From an uncultured Lachnospiraceae bacterium (lineage in GTDB: Bacteria > Bacillota > Clostridia > Lachnospirales > Lachnospiraceae), in contig CANTEG010000023.1 of NCBI GenBank assembly GCA_947652735.1, positions 1 through 35,220 of the forward strand: 35,220 bases of DNA, given 5' to 3'. Within the stretch, counting starts at the first letter, position 1. Every line of letters begins with the position of its first letter. The notes beneath the pieces were generated by a model. The model was not told where the DNA came from. It saw only the letters and a list, made by a program, of their open reading frames with translations, and ran no database searches. Shown one piece after another: positions 16,006 to 25,000 of the stretch. The translations under genes were made by a program, and so were the position numbers.

Positions 16006-17439
16006 TTGAGAAAGAACAAAAAAAATTTTACTGCTATCAGTCTTCGTGCATTCATTACAATATATATTATATTTGTTGTTTTGTTGCTTTTGTCTGTTTA
16101 TTCTATCGTCATTGTCAGATTTAATAAGGACAGCCAGAGAAAAGTGTTGGAAGAGGATGTGTGGAAGCAGTGTGATAAGCTTTCACAGGATTTAATTACA
16201 AACGATTTTGCCATAGATGGGGAAGCGTTCAATTTAAATCTGTGCATAGATTTTATGGCAACATTTTTTGACGGACGTATTTTTATCATTGACTCCAATT
16301 ATAATATTATAAAGGATTCTGCTGCTGAAAACGAAAATAGATTTATCATAAACGAATCTGTAATTAGTGTTATGACAGGGGAGGACTCGCGTACTGTTAC
16401 GTTGCTTGATAATCAGTATCAGTATGTGTATCCTGTGAATACGTCGGATGGAATATTAGGTTTGGTTATGGTCAGCGTTCCTGCCCAAAGAATAACCTCT
16501 GCATGGGATAATATTGCCGAGCGAAGCTATATGCTTGTATTTGTCATTATCGTGATTGGTATATTGCTTGCCGTCTTTGGAGCATGGGTATGCGTAAGCG
16601 GTTTGAAAAAAATAAATACTCACATGGAGACAATGCGGTATGGTCAGGCAAATCAGGATATCCCTGAGTCAGGCTTTACGGAGTTTCAAACGATTATTGA
16701 AAATTACAACAACTCAATCGGAAAGCTTATGGAGATAGATTCGTCAAGACAGGAGTTTGTGTCAAATGTATCACATGAGCTGAAAACACCGATTACATCC
16801 ATGAAGGTGCTTGCAGATTCTTTAGTTCAAAATGAACAGGCAGACCTGAATATGTACAAGGAATTTATGGCAGATATTGTTGATGAGATTGACAGGGAAA
16901 GTGAAATCATAACCGATTTGCTTACACTTGTAAAAACAGACAAGAAGTCGGCTGAGCTTAATATTGCAACCATTGATATCAATAATCTGCTGGAGATTAT
17001 TCTTAAGCGCGTTGCACCGTTGGCCGATGCAAGGGGAATTGCCATAACATATGAGAGCTACAGGGATGTTGAGGCTGACGTTGACGAAGTAAAGCTGACA
17101 CTTGCCTTAACCAATATTATAGAAAATGCAATAAAATATAATGTTGATAATGGCTGGATAAAGGTTACATTAAACTCTGACCACAAAAACTTCTATGTAA
17201 AGGTTGCCGATTCAGGAGTTGGAATACCAGACGACTGCAAGGATAAGGTTTTTGAGCGGTTTTATAGGGTTGATAAGGCGAGAAGCAGGGACACAGGCGG
17301 AACAGGTCTTGGCCTTGCCATAACAAGAAACATTATTCTTATGCATGACGGAACGATAAAGCTTTATAGCCAGTCGGGCGAGGGAACAACATTTACAATT
17401 AAAATACCGATTAAGTACGTAGACAATAAAGAGGGTTAG
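16006..17439 (+). CDS. Membrane sensor histidine kinase
   Basis: This is the cognate kinase of the preceding regulator, 477 residues. TM1 lies at about 13-37 and an extracytoplasmic sensor of about 135 residues follows. TM2 is near 174-196, a HAMP-like linker comes next, and the HisKA dimerisation helix contains SHELKTPITS with phospho-acceptor His257. The HATPase domain has N (IIENAIKYN), G1 (DSGVGIP), F (FERFYRVDKARSRDTGG) and G2 (GTGLGLAI) boxes. I see no PAS domain, unlike Bacillus WalK. The TTG start at 16006 has a GAGGAAA site. The sensed signal is unknown. The GerMN gene begins 5 nt downstream. Confidence 0.93.
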   Translation: MRKNKKNFTAISLRAFITIYIIFVVLLLLSVYSIVIVRFNKDSQRKVLEEDVWKQCDKLSQDLITNDFAIDGEAFNLNLCIDFMATFFDGRIFIIDSNYNIIKDSAAENENRFIINESVISVMTGEDSRTVTLLDNQYQYVYPVNTSDGILGLVMVSVPAQRITSAWDNIAERSYMLVFVIIVIGILLAVFGAWVCVSGLKKINTHMETMRYGQANQDIPESGFTEFQTIIENYNNSIGKLMEIDSSRQEFVSNVSHELKTPITSMKVLADSLVQNEQADLNMYKEFMADIVDEIDRESEIITDLLTLVKTDKKSAELNIATIDINNLLEIILKRVAPLADARGIAITYESYRDVEADVDEVKLTLALTNIIENAIKYNVDNGWIKVTLNSDHKNFYVKVADSGVGIPDDCKDKVFERFYRVDKARSRDTGGTGLGLAITRNIILMHDGTIKLYSQSGEGTTFTIKIPIKYVDNKEG

Positions 17440-17444
17440 ATGTA

Positions 17445-17933
17445 ATGAAAAGGCTTGTTAATCTTTTTCTTATTATGTGTATGCTTGTCCTTCTGACAGG
17501 ATGTGGTGAAGAAAATGCAAATACAGAATTTTCTGCAAGCATACCGGAAGAAAATATGGTAGATATATATTATCCGGCAGATAAGGGTATTGTAAAGGAG
17601 AGGGCTGCATTTCAATTTAAGCAGCCTGATTCCATTGTGGCATCTATTGAGGAGCTTATGCTTGTACTGTCTGACAAGCTTGGAAATGACAGGATAGAGT
17701 ATATTACTTATATGATAGATGCGAACAATAATGTGACATTGGATTTTGACCTGGTAAGTGAATATAACAAGGAATATTATCTTCTTGCAAAAGCGGCAAT
17801 CACAAGCTCCCTGTTCCAGATATCAGACATAAATTTTATCACAATCAGGCTTAGTGATGATAAAGGAACTGTTATTGCGGAGGAGAGCTTTGACCGTAAA
17901 TCTTTCTATTTCTATGGATATTCAGGAATGTAA
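17445..17933 (+). CDS. GerMN-domain lipoprotein
   Basis: The 162-residue lipoprotein has lipobox LTGC (Cys20) and a single GerMN domain over about 35-160 (VDIYYPADKG, SIVASIEELMLVLSDKLG, ITSSLFQISDINFITIRL). GerMN domains occur in spore germination protein GerM and in lipoproteins linked to two-component systems such as LpqB. Here it follows the kinase directly and could modulate its sensor domain, as YycH and YycI do for WalK. That is an inference from position, not from homology. The comEC start is 20 nt beyond the stop. Confidence 0.85.
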   Translation: MKRLVNLFLIMCMLVLLTGCGEENANTEFSASIPEENMVDIYYPADKGIVKERAAFQFKQPDSIVASIEELMLVLSDKLGNDRIEYITYMIDANNNVTLDFDLVSEYNKEYYLLAKAAITSSLFQISDINFITIRLSDDKGTVIAEESFDRKSFYFYGYSGM

Positions 17934-17953
17934 AAGCTAATTAGGAGTGTTAA

Positions 17954-20320
17954 TTGAAAAGAGTATTGTTTTGGGCAGTGGTTATGTTTGCACTTGGAGA
18001 GGTGATTTACATAATGGTTGGTGAAACGGTTTTGTCCTGCGTGCTTATTGGCACGCTTATTTGCGTTGGCGTTTTTCTTGGTAAAACGCAAAAAAGAATG
18101 GCGTATATTTGGGTATGTTTCATGTCCATGGCAGGCTTTATAAATATGGGAAGCAGGTGCGGCTGTGACCGTTTGGAAAAACTTGTGAAAAGGGAATGTG
18201 AAGGTGAGGACACGTATATTGAGCTTCAGGGTACTGTGGATGAAGTAAACAAAACAAAAAGTGGCTGTAATATCATAATAAAGTCCGATGATAAATGCAG
18301 GATTATTGTATATGGTGTTGACAGTGAGCTAAAGGCGGGACAAGAAGTTTTTGTAGCGGGAAACACAATTTGTCCATCAGCGCCGACAAATCCGGGGGCT
18401 TTTGATTTTGCTGCATATTACAGGGCAAAGGGTATATGTTTTTCTGTAGCCGTGGACAAGCTTACTGTGACTGATGCTTCATATCGTAAGGGGTGGGAAC
18501 TACTTGAAAATATCAGGGAATGGGGAATACAAAGACTTGAAGAAATATGCACAAGCGGCTGTGCGGAATATAAGGGAATTTTGTTCGGTGATAAAAGCAG
18601 TATCAGTGACAGAAGCATGCTGATTTTCAGGAGAAGCGGTATCGCTCATATTTTGGCGATATCGGGGCTTCATATTTCAATTATAAGCGGATGTGTTTAT
18701 GTTATTTTGCGGAAACTGTATATTCCCACATGGATTTCTTCACTGACCGCAATAATGGCAGCATTTTTGTATGGGACACTGGCAGGCTTTAGTATGAGTA
18801 CGATGCGGGCACTTATTATGCTCATGGTTGCAATGCTGGGAGAACGGCTTGGAAAAAGCTTTGATATGCTTACAGGGCTGGCAGCAGCCGTATTAATAAT
18901 GCTGATAATAAATCCAATGAGTATAACGGACACAGGTATGCTGTTAAGTATAGGTGCAATATGTGGCGTGTGTCTGGGAACTTATATAAATCGGGAGATT
19001 TTATATTACGGAAAAATAAAGAATTTTTATAAGAAGCATAAGGCTGCCAAATATGCGATAGGGTCTGTTGTTGTGTCGATGTCGATAAATATGGTTACGC
19101 TTCCGATTGTGGCAAATGCTTATTATGAGGTTTCGGTTTATAGTATACTTGTCAATTTACTTGTGGTTCCCTGCATGTCAATTGTTGTTACACTGGGGTT
19201 TGGGGGAATTCTATTGTCTGTGTGCTCATTGCCATTAGGAAAGGCTGTCATTGCAGTGGGAGGATGGCTTCTTCGTCTCTTTAAAGAAATTGCAGCGTTT
19301 ACATTAAAGCTTCCATTTTCAACGATAAATACAGGGAGGCCCTTAGCATGGCAGGTGATTGTATATTATATGATATTGCTTGCGATACTTGCCATAACTG
19401 ACAGGCACATGAAGGAAAAGCTGATATGGTTTTTGGAGAATAAAAGATTTAAGCATGTGAACAGGAAAAGGTTTGCCTTATTTCAACATGTGGCGGTTAT
19501 AGCGGTGTTGTGCATTGCAGTTGGCATAACTATATGTTTTTACTCTGTAAAAAGACTGGAGCGCTTTGTATTTCTTGACGTGGGACAGGGAGATGGAATC
19601 CTTGTATCTTCACCGCGGGGCATGGTACTTGCCATAGACGGAGGCTCCTCAAGCATGGAGGGAGAGAATGTGGGGAAATATGTACTGGCACCTGCCATAA
19701 AGTCGTTAAAAATGGCAGATGTGGATTTTTGGGCTGTAACACATGGGGATATGGACCATGTAAACGGACTAATCAGCATTTTGGAAAACTATGATGTGTA
19801 TGGAATTAAAATCAGGTGCATTTTGTTTTCCCGTCACGTTGTATATAATGAAGCGATAGATAAAATTATTACGCTGGCAAACGAAAATAAAATTTCTGTA
19901 AGTTACTTGGAGGCAGGCGATATGGTGACGGATGGAAGTGCAGATATTGTGTGCTGTCACCCTGACAGTAGTTTTGATACATCGGATACAAACGATGCAT
20001 CCTTGGGGTTAAGCTACCAAGGGGATACATTGAGTGGATTGTTTCTTGGGGACATGTCAGGGGATGCAATACAATATATGTTTATACATCATACAGGACT
20101 TTTGCAGAACAGCTATAGATGTGTAAAGGTTCCGCATCACGGTTCAAAAAATTCCATGTACGGGGCTTTATATACCGATAACAAAGTGAAAATGGCAGTT
20201 ATATCCTGCGGAAAAAATAATCTGTACGGACATCCTCACAATGAGATAATTAATATGCTGAAGGAGGAAGGTATTGACATATACCGAACGGACAAGCATG
20301 GAGCCGTTATTGTGCGGTAA
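17954..20320 (+). CDS. comEC: ComEC/Rec2 DNA uptake channel
   Basis: ComEC forms the membrane channel that passes single-stranded DNA into competent cells. The 788 residues contain the N-terminal DUF4131/OB region, the Competence domain with ILAISGLHISIISG (about residues 229-242) and many helices to about 525, then a metallo-beta-lactamase-like domain with FLDVGQGDGI (about 537-546), THGDMDH (about 596-602) and HHGSKNS (about 729). The metal-binding motif is intact, which supports a nuclease role. The start is TTG 17954 with an AGGAG site. comEB is absent, and comEA and comEC are separated by the two-component and GerMN genes. Confidence 0.93.
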   Translation: MKRVLFWAVVMFALGEVIYIMVGETVLSCVLIGTLICVGVFLGKTQKRMAYIWVCFMSMAGFINMGSRCGCDRLEKLVKRECEGEDTYIELQGTVDEVNKTKSGCNIIIKSDDKCRIIVYGVDSELKAGQEVFVAGNTICPSAPTNPGAFDFAAYYRAKGICFSVAVDKLTVTDASYRKGWELLENIREWGIQRLEEICTSGCAEYKGILFGDKSSISDRSMLIFRRSGIAHILAISGLHISIISGCVYVILRKLYIPTWISSLTAIMAAFLYGTLAGFSMSTMRALIMLMVAMLGERLGKSFDMLTGLAAAVLIMLIINPMSITDTGMLLSIGAICGVCLGTYINREILYYGKIKNFYKKHKAAKYAIGSVVVSMSINMVTLPIVANAYYEVSVYSILVNLLVVPCMSIVVTLGFGGILLSVCSLPLGKAVIAVGGWLLRLFKEIAAFTLKLPFSTINTGRPLAWQVIVYYMILLAILAITDRHMKEKLIWFLENKRFKHVNRKRFALFQHVAVIAVLCIAVGITICFYSVKRLERFVFLDVGQGDGILVSSPRGMVLAIDGGSSSMEGENVGKYVLAPAIKSLKMADVDFWAVTHGDMDHVNGLISILENYDVYGIKIRCILFSRHVVYNEAIDKIITLANENKISVSYLEAGDMVTDGSADIVCCHPDSSFDTSDTNDASLGLSYQGDTLSGLFLGDMSGDAIQYMFIHHTGLLQNSYRCVKVPHHGSKNSMYGALYTDNKVKMAVISCGKNNLYGHPHNEIINMLKEEGIDIYRTDKHGAVIVR

Positions 20321-20326
20321 GATGAT

Positions 20327-20355
20327 TTGACATATTGGAGAAATTATTGTACAAA
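20327..20355 (+). promoter_or_regulatory. Candidate promoter of holA
   Basis: Consensus -35 TTGACA (20327-20332), 17-nt spacer, weak -10 TACAAA (20350-20355). It would give a leader of about 100 nt. Confidence 0.45.
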
Positions 20356-20381
20356 CATATATATACATTAATTTACTTTAG

Positions 20382-20434
20382 AATAGGCAATTGCAAAATG
20401 TCATATTAGCGAAAAGTAGTCGCAATCACCTATT
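20382..20434 (+). promoter_or_regulatory. Stem-loop in the holA leader
   Basis: AATAGG (20382-20387) and ATTGC (20390-20394) pair with GCAAT (20422-20426) and CCTATT (20429-20434), separated by a symmetric CA/CA internal loop. The 27-nt top is compatible with an alternative GCGA/TCGC stem. Function unknown; no T-tract. Confidence 0.4.
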
Positions 20435-20463
20435 TACATAAACAGTATAGGGAGATACAAAAA

Positions 20464-21468
20464 GTGGCACAAAAGTCGGATGGAATGTCAATTATTAATA
20501 CACAGATAGAACAGGAAAGCTACTCTGCAGTTTATCTTTTTTGCGGAGATGAACCATATCTTGTAAACCAGTATAAGGATAAGCTGATAAATGCGGTCTG
20601 TGATAAAAGTGACAGCATGAATTACATGGTATACAAGGGCGAAAATGCAGTGGCGGAGGATATACGCGAGCTTGCAGCAACGATGCCTTTTTTTGCAGAC
20701 CGTAGAGTAATCCTTGTAGAAAATTCGGGATTTTTTAAAAAGGGGAATGAGGTGCTGGAAGCTCTGTTTGACGAGATGGCGGACACGACCATTCTTGTGT
20801 TTGTCGAGAGTGAACTTGATAAGAGAACAAAGCTTTATAAGCAGCTTGCAAAGGCAGGAACGGTTGTAGAATTTTCTACACCTGATGAGAGAACCCTGCT
20901 TACATGGCTGAAATCCTTGTTTACAAGAGAGGGCATGAAAATAGATGACGAGGCTGTTTATACCCTGCTCCAAAATGTAGGCACTGATATGAATTTGCTT
21001 GCAAACGAGGCAGAGAAGCTAAAATGCTATTGCATGGAGTGCGATAAAATAGATGCTGCGGCAGTAGAGCGACTGTGTGTAAATCAGGTGGAAAGTAAAA
21101 TATTTGACATGATGGATGCATTGTCACAGAGAAATGCCACAAAAACAATGAGGCTGTACGATGATTTACTCATGCTAAGGGAGCCAGCAATGCGACTGCT
21201 GTTTTTGGTGACAAGACAGTACAATATATTGCTTAAGGTGAAGCTTGCATTAGAGACAGAAAGCAATAACAGCAAAATAGCATCTGCCGTTAAAATACCA
21301 CCATTTACCGTAAAAAAATATGTAAGCCAGTGTGAGGGCTACACCTACAGTCAGTTAGTGGAATGTGTGGATATGTGCCAGCGTGCAGACAGTGACATAA
21401 AGTCAGGACGCATGAAAGATAATATGGCTGTAGAGATGCTGATTGTCAATTTGTTGAAGAAAAATTGA
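20464..21468 (+). CDS. holA: DNA polymerase III delta subunit
   Basis: HolA opens the beta sliding clamp within the clamp loader. The 334-residue protein has the family start (SAVYLFCGDEPYLVNQYKDKL), the MPFFADRRVILVENSGFF segment near residue 75, the ILVFVESELDKRTKLYKQL block and a C-terminal helical collar region ending in AVEMLIVNLLKKN. The start is GTG 20464 with GGGAGA about 8 nt upstream. Location next to comEC and rpsT is a common Firmicutes arrangement. It ends before the shared bidirectional terminator with rpsT. Confidence 0.93.
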   Translation: MAQKSDGMSIINTQIEQESYSAVYLFCGDEPYLVNQYKDKLINAVCDKSDSMNYMVYKGENAVAEDIRELAATMPFFADRRVILVENSGFFKKGNEVLEALFDEMADTTILVFVESELDKRTKLYKQLAKAGTVVEFSTPDERTLLTWLKSLFTREGMKIDDEAVYTLLQNVGTDMNLLANEAEKLKCYCMECDKIDAAAVERLCVNQVESKIFDMMDALSQRNATKTMRLYDDLLMLREPAMRLLFLVTRQYNILLKVKLALETESNNSKIASAVKIPPFTVKKYVSQCEGYTYSQLVECVDMCQRADSDIKSGRMKDNMAVEMLIVNLLKKN

Positions 21469-21532
21469 ACGGTATAAACTGTATTCAGTAAATCTTCTTT
21501 TTGGGTTATCAGCATAGAACAAATTGTCCTTT

Positions 21533-21579
21533 CATAAAAAATAATTCCCCACAACTTCGCAGTTATGAGGAATTTTGGT
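21533..21579. terminator. Bidirectional terminator between holA and rpsT
   Basis: AATTCCCCACAACT (21543-21556) pairs with AGTTATGAGGAATT (21561-21574) around loop TCGC, with G-T and one A-C position. The minus strand continues into ATTTTTTAT, the plus strand into TTGGTTGTTTTT. Confidence 0.75.
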
Positions 21580-21589
21580 TGTTTTTAAA

Positions 21590-21853
21590 TTATGCCATAC
21601 GGTTAACTGCTAAAGTAAGATGTGAAATCTTTCTTGAAGCGTTATTCTTGTGGTAAATTCCCTTTGAAGCAGCTTTGCTTATCTCTGAGATAGCAACCTT
21701 AAGCTTTGCTTCTGCATCAGCCTTGTTGCCTGCCTCGATAGCAGCTTCAACATTCTTAACCAGAGTCTTAACCTTAGACTTAATCATTTTGTTTCTTAAT
21801 GTTTTAGTTTCAATTACAAGAATTCTTTTCTTTGCAGATTTGATATTTGCCAA
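21590..21853 (-). CDS. rpsT: 30S ribosomal protein S20
   Basis: S20 binds 16S rRNA in the body of the small subunit. The mature form is 87 residues beginning MANIKSAKKR, using a TTG start at 21853. GGAGG at 21866-21862 is spaced 8 nt from it. An in-frame ATG at 21868 overlaps that site and would add a non-family MEVSD extension, so it is rejected. E. coli rpsT also begins with UUG and is autoregulated. It has its own promoter and a leader of about 140 nt. Confidence 0.95.
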   Translation of the reverse strand: MANIKSAKKRILVIETKTLRNKMIKSKVKTLVKNVEAAIEAGNKADAEAKLKVAISEISKAASKGIYHKNNASRKISHLTLAVNRMA

Positions 21854-21895
21854 ATCAGACACCTCCATTAAAATAAATCAAAAAATAAAATAAGT

Positions 21896-21990
21896 ATTGT
21901 ATTAATATCACCTTGGTTAAGACACGAACAAACATACCCACACCACCAGATATGCCGAACCTTAGTGAATTATAGCTATCGTACTGTTTC
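21896..21990 (-). promoter_or_regulatory. Structured leader of rpsT
   Basis: On the minus strand TCACTAAGGTT pairs with AACCAAGGTGA as 5 bp, a 2x2 internal loop and 4 bp. Inside, CATATCT pairs with GGGTATG over 7 positions with loop GGTGGTGT. The arrangement is compact and lies between the promoter and the TTG start, so an S20 autoregulatory site is possible. Confidence 0.4.
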
Positions 21991-22003
21991 GCACGCAAAC
22001 ATT

Positions 22004-22032
22004 AGGATATCAAATTACTATTTTATTGTCAA
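22004..22032 (-). promoter_or_regulatory. Sigma-A promoter of rpsT
   Basis: Minus strand: consensus -35 TTGACA (22032-22027), 17-nt spacer, -10 TATCCT (22009-22004). It begins 14 nt past the stop of the upstream c-di-GMP gene. Confidence 0.65.
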
Positions 22033-22045
22033 TACTTTTTCTGCC

Positions 22046-25000
22046 TTATTCAATATATTTTTTGACCAGCTTGTCGTAGTCGCTGATAGGCATCGGTTTT
22101 GCAAACAGGAATCCCTGACCGATTTCACAACCCAGCTCTTTCAACATTTCAAGCTGGTCGGAGGCTTCAATTCCTTCACTGACAACACGGATGTCTAAGT
22201 TATGTGCCATGTCGATGATGCACTTCAGTATGTAAACTGCATTTTTGTCGTTTGCAGCAGAACGTGCAAGAAAATCATGGTCAAGTTTGATGACATCCAC
22301 GGGCAGGTCTCGGAGCAGGGTGAGAGATGAGTAGCCTGTTCCGAAATCGTCCATATTGATGGAAAAATCCATAGAGCGGAGTTTCCCTAAAACGTCCAGC
22401 ATATAATCATAATCCTCAACAAGGATGCTTTCTGTTATTTCAAATTCAATGTAATGGTGTGGTATGCAATACCGTTCCACAATCTCATGTACACTGTTTA
22501 AAAAGTCAGGATGTGCAATGGTGATACGTGACAGATTTACCGAAAAAGGTAATGCGCATACATTCGTGTCAAGGTATCTACGCAGGGATTTGCATGCCTC
22601 CTCAAGCATAAAACAGTCAATTTGATATATGAATCCATTTTTCTCAAATGATGGTATAAAGGCTGACGGCTCAAGGAAGCCTTTTGCTGGAGACATCCAT
22701 CTGACTAAAAGCTCTCCGCCAATCAGCTTGTCATTGTTAATATCATATTTCGGTTGTACATATGCACAGAATTCCTTATTTTCAAGGGCGGTATGCATGC
22801 TGTTTTCAATGTGTGCGTCATTGAGTACGGTTCTGTGATACTCGTCATCATAAAAGGCGTGTGAAACTCCCGTGGCAGCATTAATATTTTTGGCAGCCAT
22901 CATTGCACGGTCCACAAGACGGTTAATACTGTACGTGTGCATCGTTTCATCTATAATAAGAATCCCTGTGGTGAAATCCACAACAAATCTGTCCTGTATA
23001 ATGTTACACGCATCATGCACTTCGTTTTGTATGCTGTTATAGATATCCATATATGCATTATCTTTTTTGTCACGAATGAGCATAATATATGTGTCACCGA
23101 TTACGCGGGCAAATGCTTCTTTTTCCGCAAGATGTTTGTTTAACACATCTGCTACTGTTTTTAGTGTAAGGTCACCGATGCCATGTCCGTAGGCTTCGTT
23201 AATATATTTAAAGTTTCTGATGTTGAAGTAGAACATTACAAAGTCATCATCAGGGTTATTGTCAAGTATATCCTGGGCAGTTACCTTGAACTTTTCAAAG
23301 TTTCCGTAGCCTGTTATGATATCGCGGTAGGATGCCTCGGTAATCTTCTTTTCTATGTCTATATTTTGTTCGATTTCCTGTTTGATACGTTCGGATTTTG
23401 TCTGTTTATGTATGTTAAAAATGAGGACAAATGTATTGCCACCCGTACGCCAGTTTATCGGTGACATGTATACGTCTAAGGTTTCACCTGTTGCCTTGCA
23501 GTGCTTTACGCATTTTGCGGTATTGCCCTCAGACATTTTATGAACGGCACAGTCACGGCACGGACCGCTTCCCTGGTACATGCAGCTATAACATTTGCTG
23601 CCCCGGGATAGATTTGGGAAAGATTCCTTTGCCGTTTCATTAAAATACATGATATCGTAGCTGTCTTTGTCAACGATGGCAATAGGAGTGTCTATAATGT
23701 CAAAGGCATTTATGGCATTTTCGCGGAGAAGTGACATATGCTGTGAACTCTTTTTGGCACAGACAGCTTCACCTAAAAGCTTAAAAATAAGCCTAAAGGA
23801 GTTGATTGCTGATGCCGGCCACACAGAGTCACTGTTCATGGAATAAAAGCTTATATAGCCGATGACATTTCCCTCAAGTAAAATTTGTGACTGGATAAGA
23901 CGTTTAATACCCTCGGAATAAGGATTCATGCTTGAGGAATTCAGCTTAATCAGGGATGTGTCCGAATTGTAGGTCACACCATCCATTCCCATGGAATCAA
24001 GCTCCTCAAATATGGTGGCAGGCGTATGCTGTTTAACGTGCCTGTCATTTTGAATACCTTCCCTGCACCACTGGTGTGTACAGTCAACAAATTTATCTGT
24101 CGGGGTATATTCCCAGATGCATATTTTGTCTATGTCGTAGCTGTTTCCGATAAGGGCAAGGGACTTTTCGATTGACAAGTGGGTATTGCTGCCCGAAAAT
24201 AGCATTGTGAGAAGCTCGTTTACAACTTTATTCTCAGGGGATGTAGCTGCACTGCCTCTTTCATTTTCGTATGTAGCCCGTTCCATATCAGCCTTATAGC
24301 AGTAGTAGCAGTTTTTTCCATTAAGCTTTGCCTGATACAGGGCAGTGTCTGCCCGCTCTAAAAGAACGTCATAAGGAATTTGTTCATTTGTGAAAGCAAT
24401 TCCGATACTGAGGGTAACCTTACAGGAATCGGTTCCAGGATAAAGCTCCCGCAATTTGTTGGCAATCTGCTCAGCCTTTTCACATGCGACCTGGGTATCA
24501 AGGAGATTACCAAAATAAATACAGAACTCATCGCCTCCAAGACGTCCTGCCAAATCATACTCGCCCGCGTATTCCTTGAGTGTTTCGGCAATGCTTATGA
24601 TAACCTCATCGCCCTTAAGGTGTCCGTACGTGTCATTTATTTTTTTGAAGTCGTCAATATCAACAAGCATAAGTACATTGTAGACATTGCCGTCCAATTT
24701 GCGTAGGTGTGCTTTAATTTTGTTTTCCGCAGATGCCTTGTTTAGCAGCCCTGTCATCAGATCGGTTTCTGCTTTCATAAGAAGCTTTTGCTGCTCCGTC
24801 TTCTGTGAATTTATATTTCTTAAAAGTCCCACAACACGTATCGGATTTTGTTCTTCGTCATATATAGTTGAAAACGTTGAAAAGAACCATTGAAATCCAC
24901 TGTTTCTTGTATTTAGTTTAAACTCCGTTGAGTGGAATGCTGTGCCTGATTTTGCAAGCATGAAAAGCTCATTAAAAGCGTCCTGTGTATCAGATGAAAC

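Noticed and set aside
20488-20973. 161-codon minus-strand frame opposite holA
   Set aside because: The product is Cys/His-rich without domain pattern and lies wholly inside conserved holA; shadow frame.
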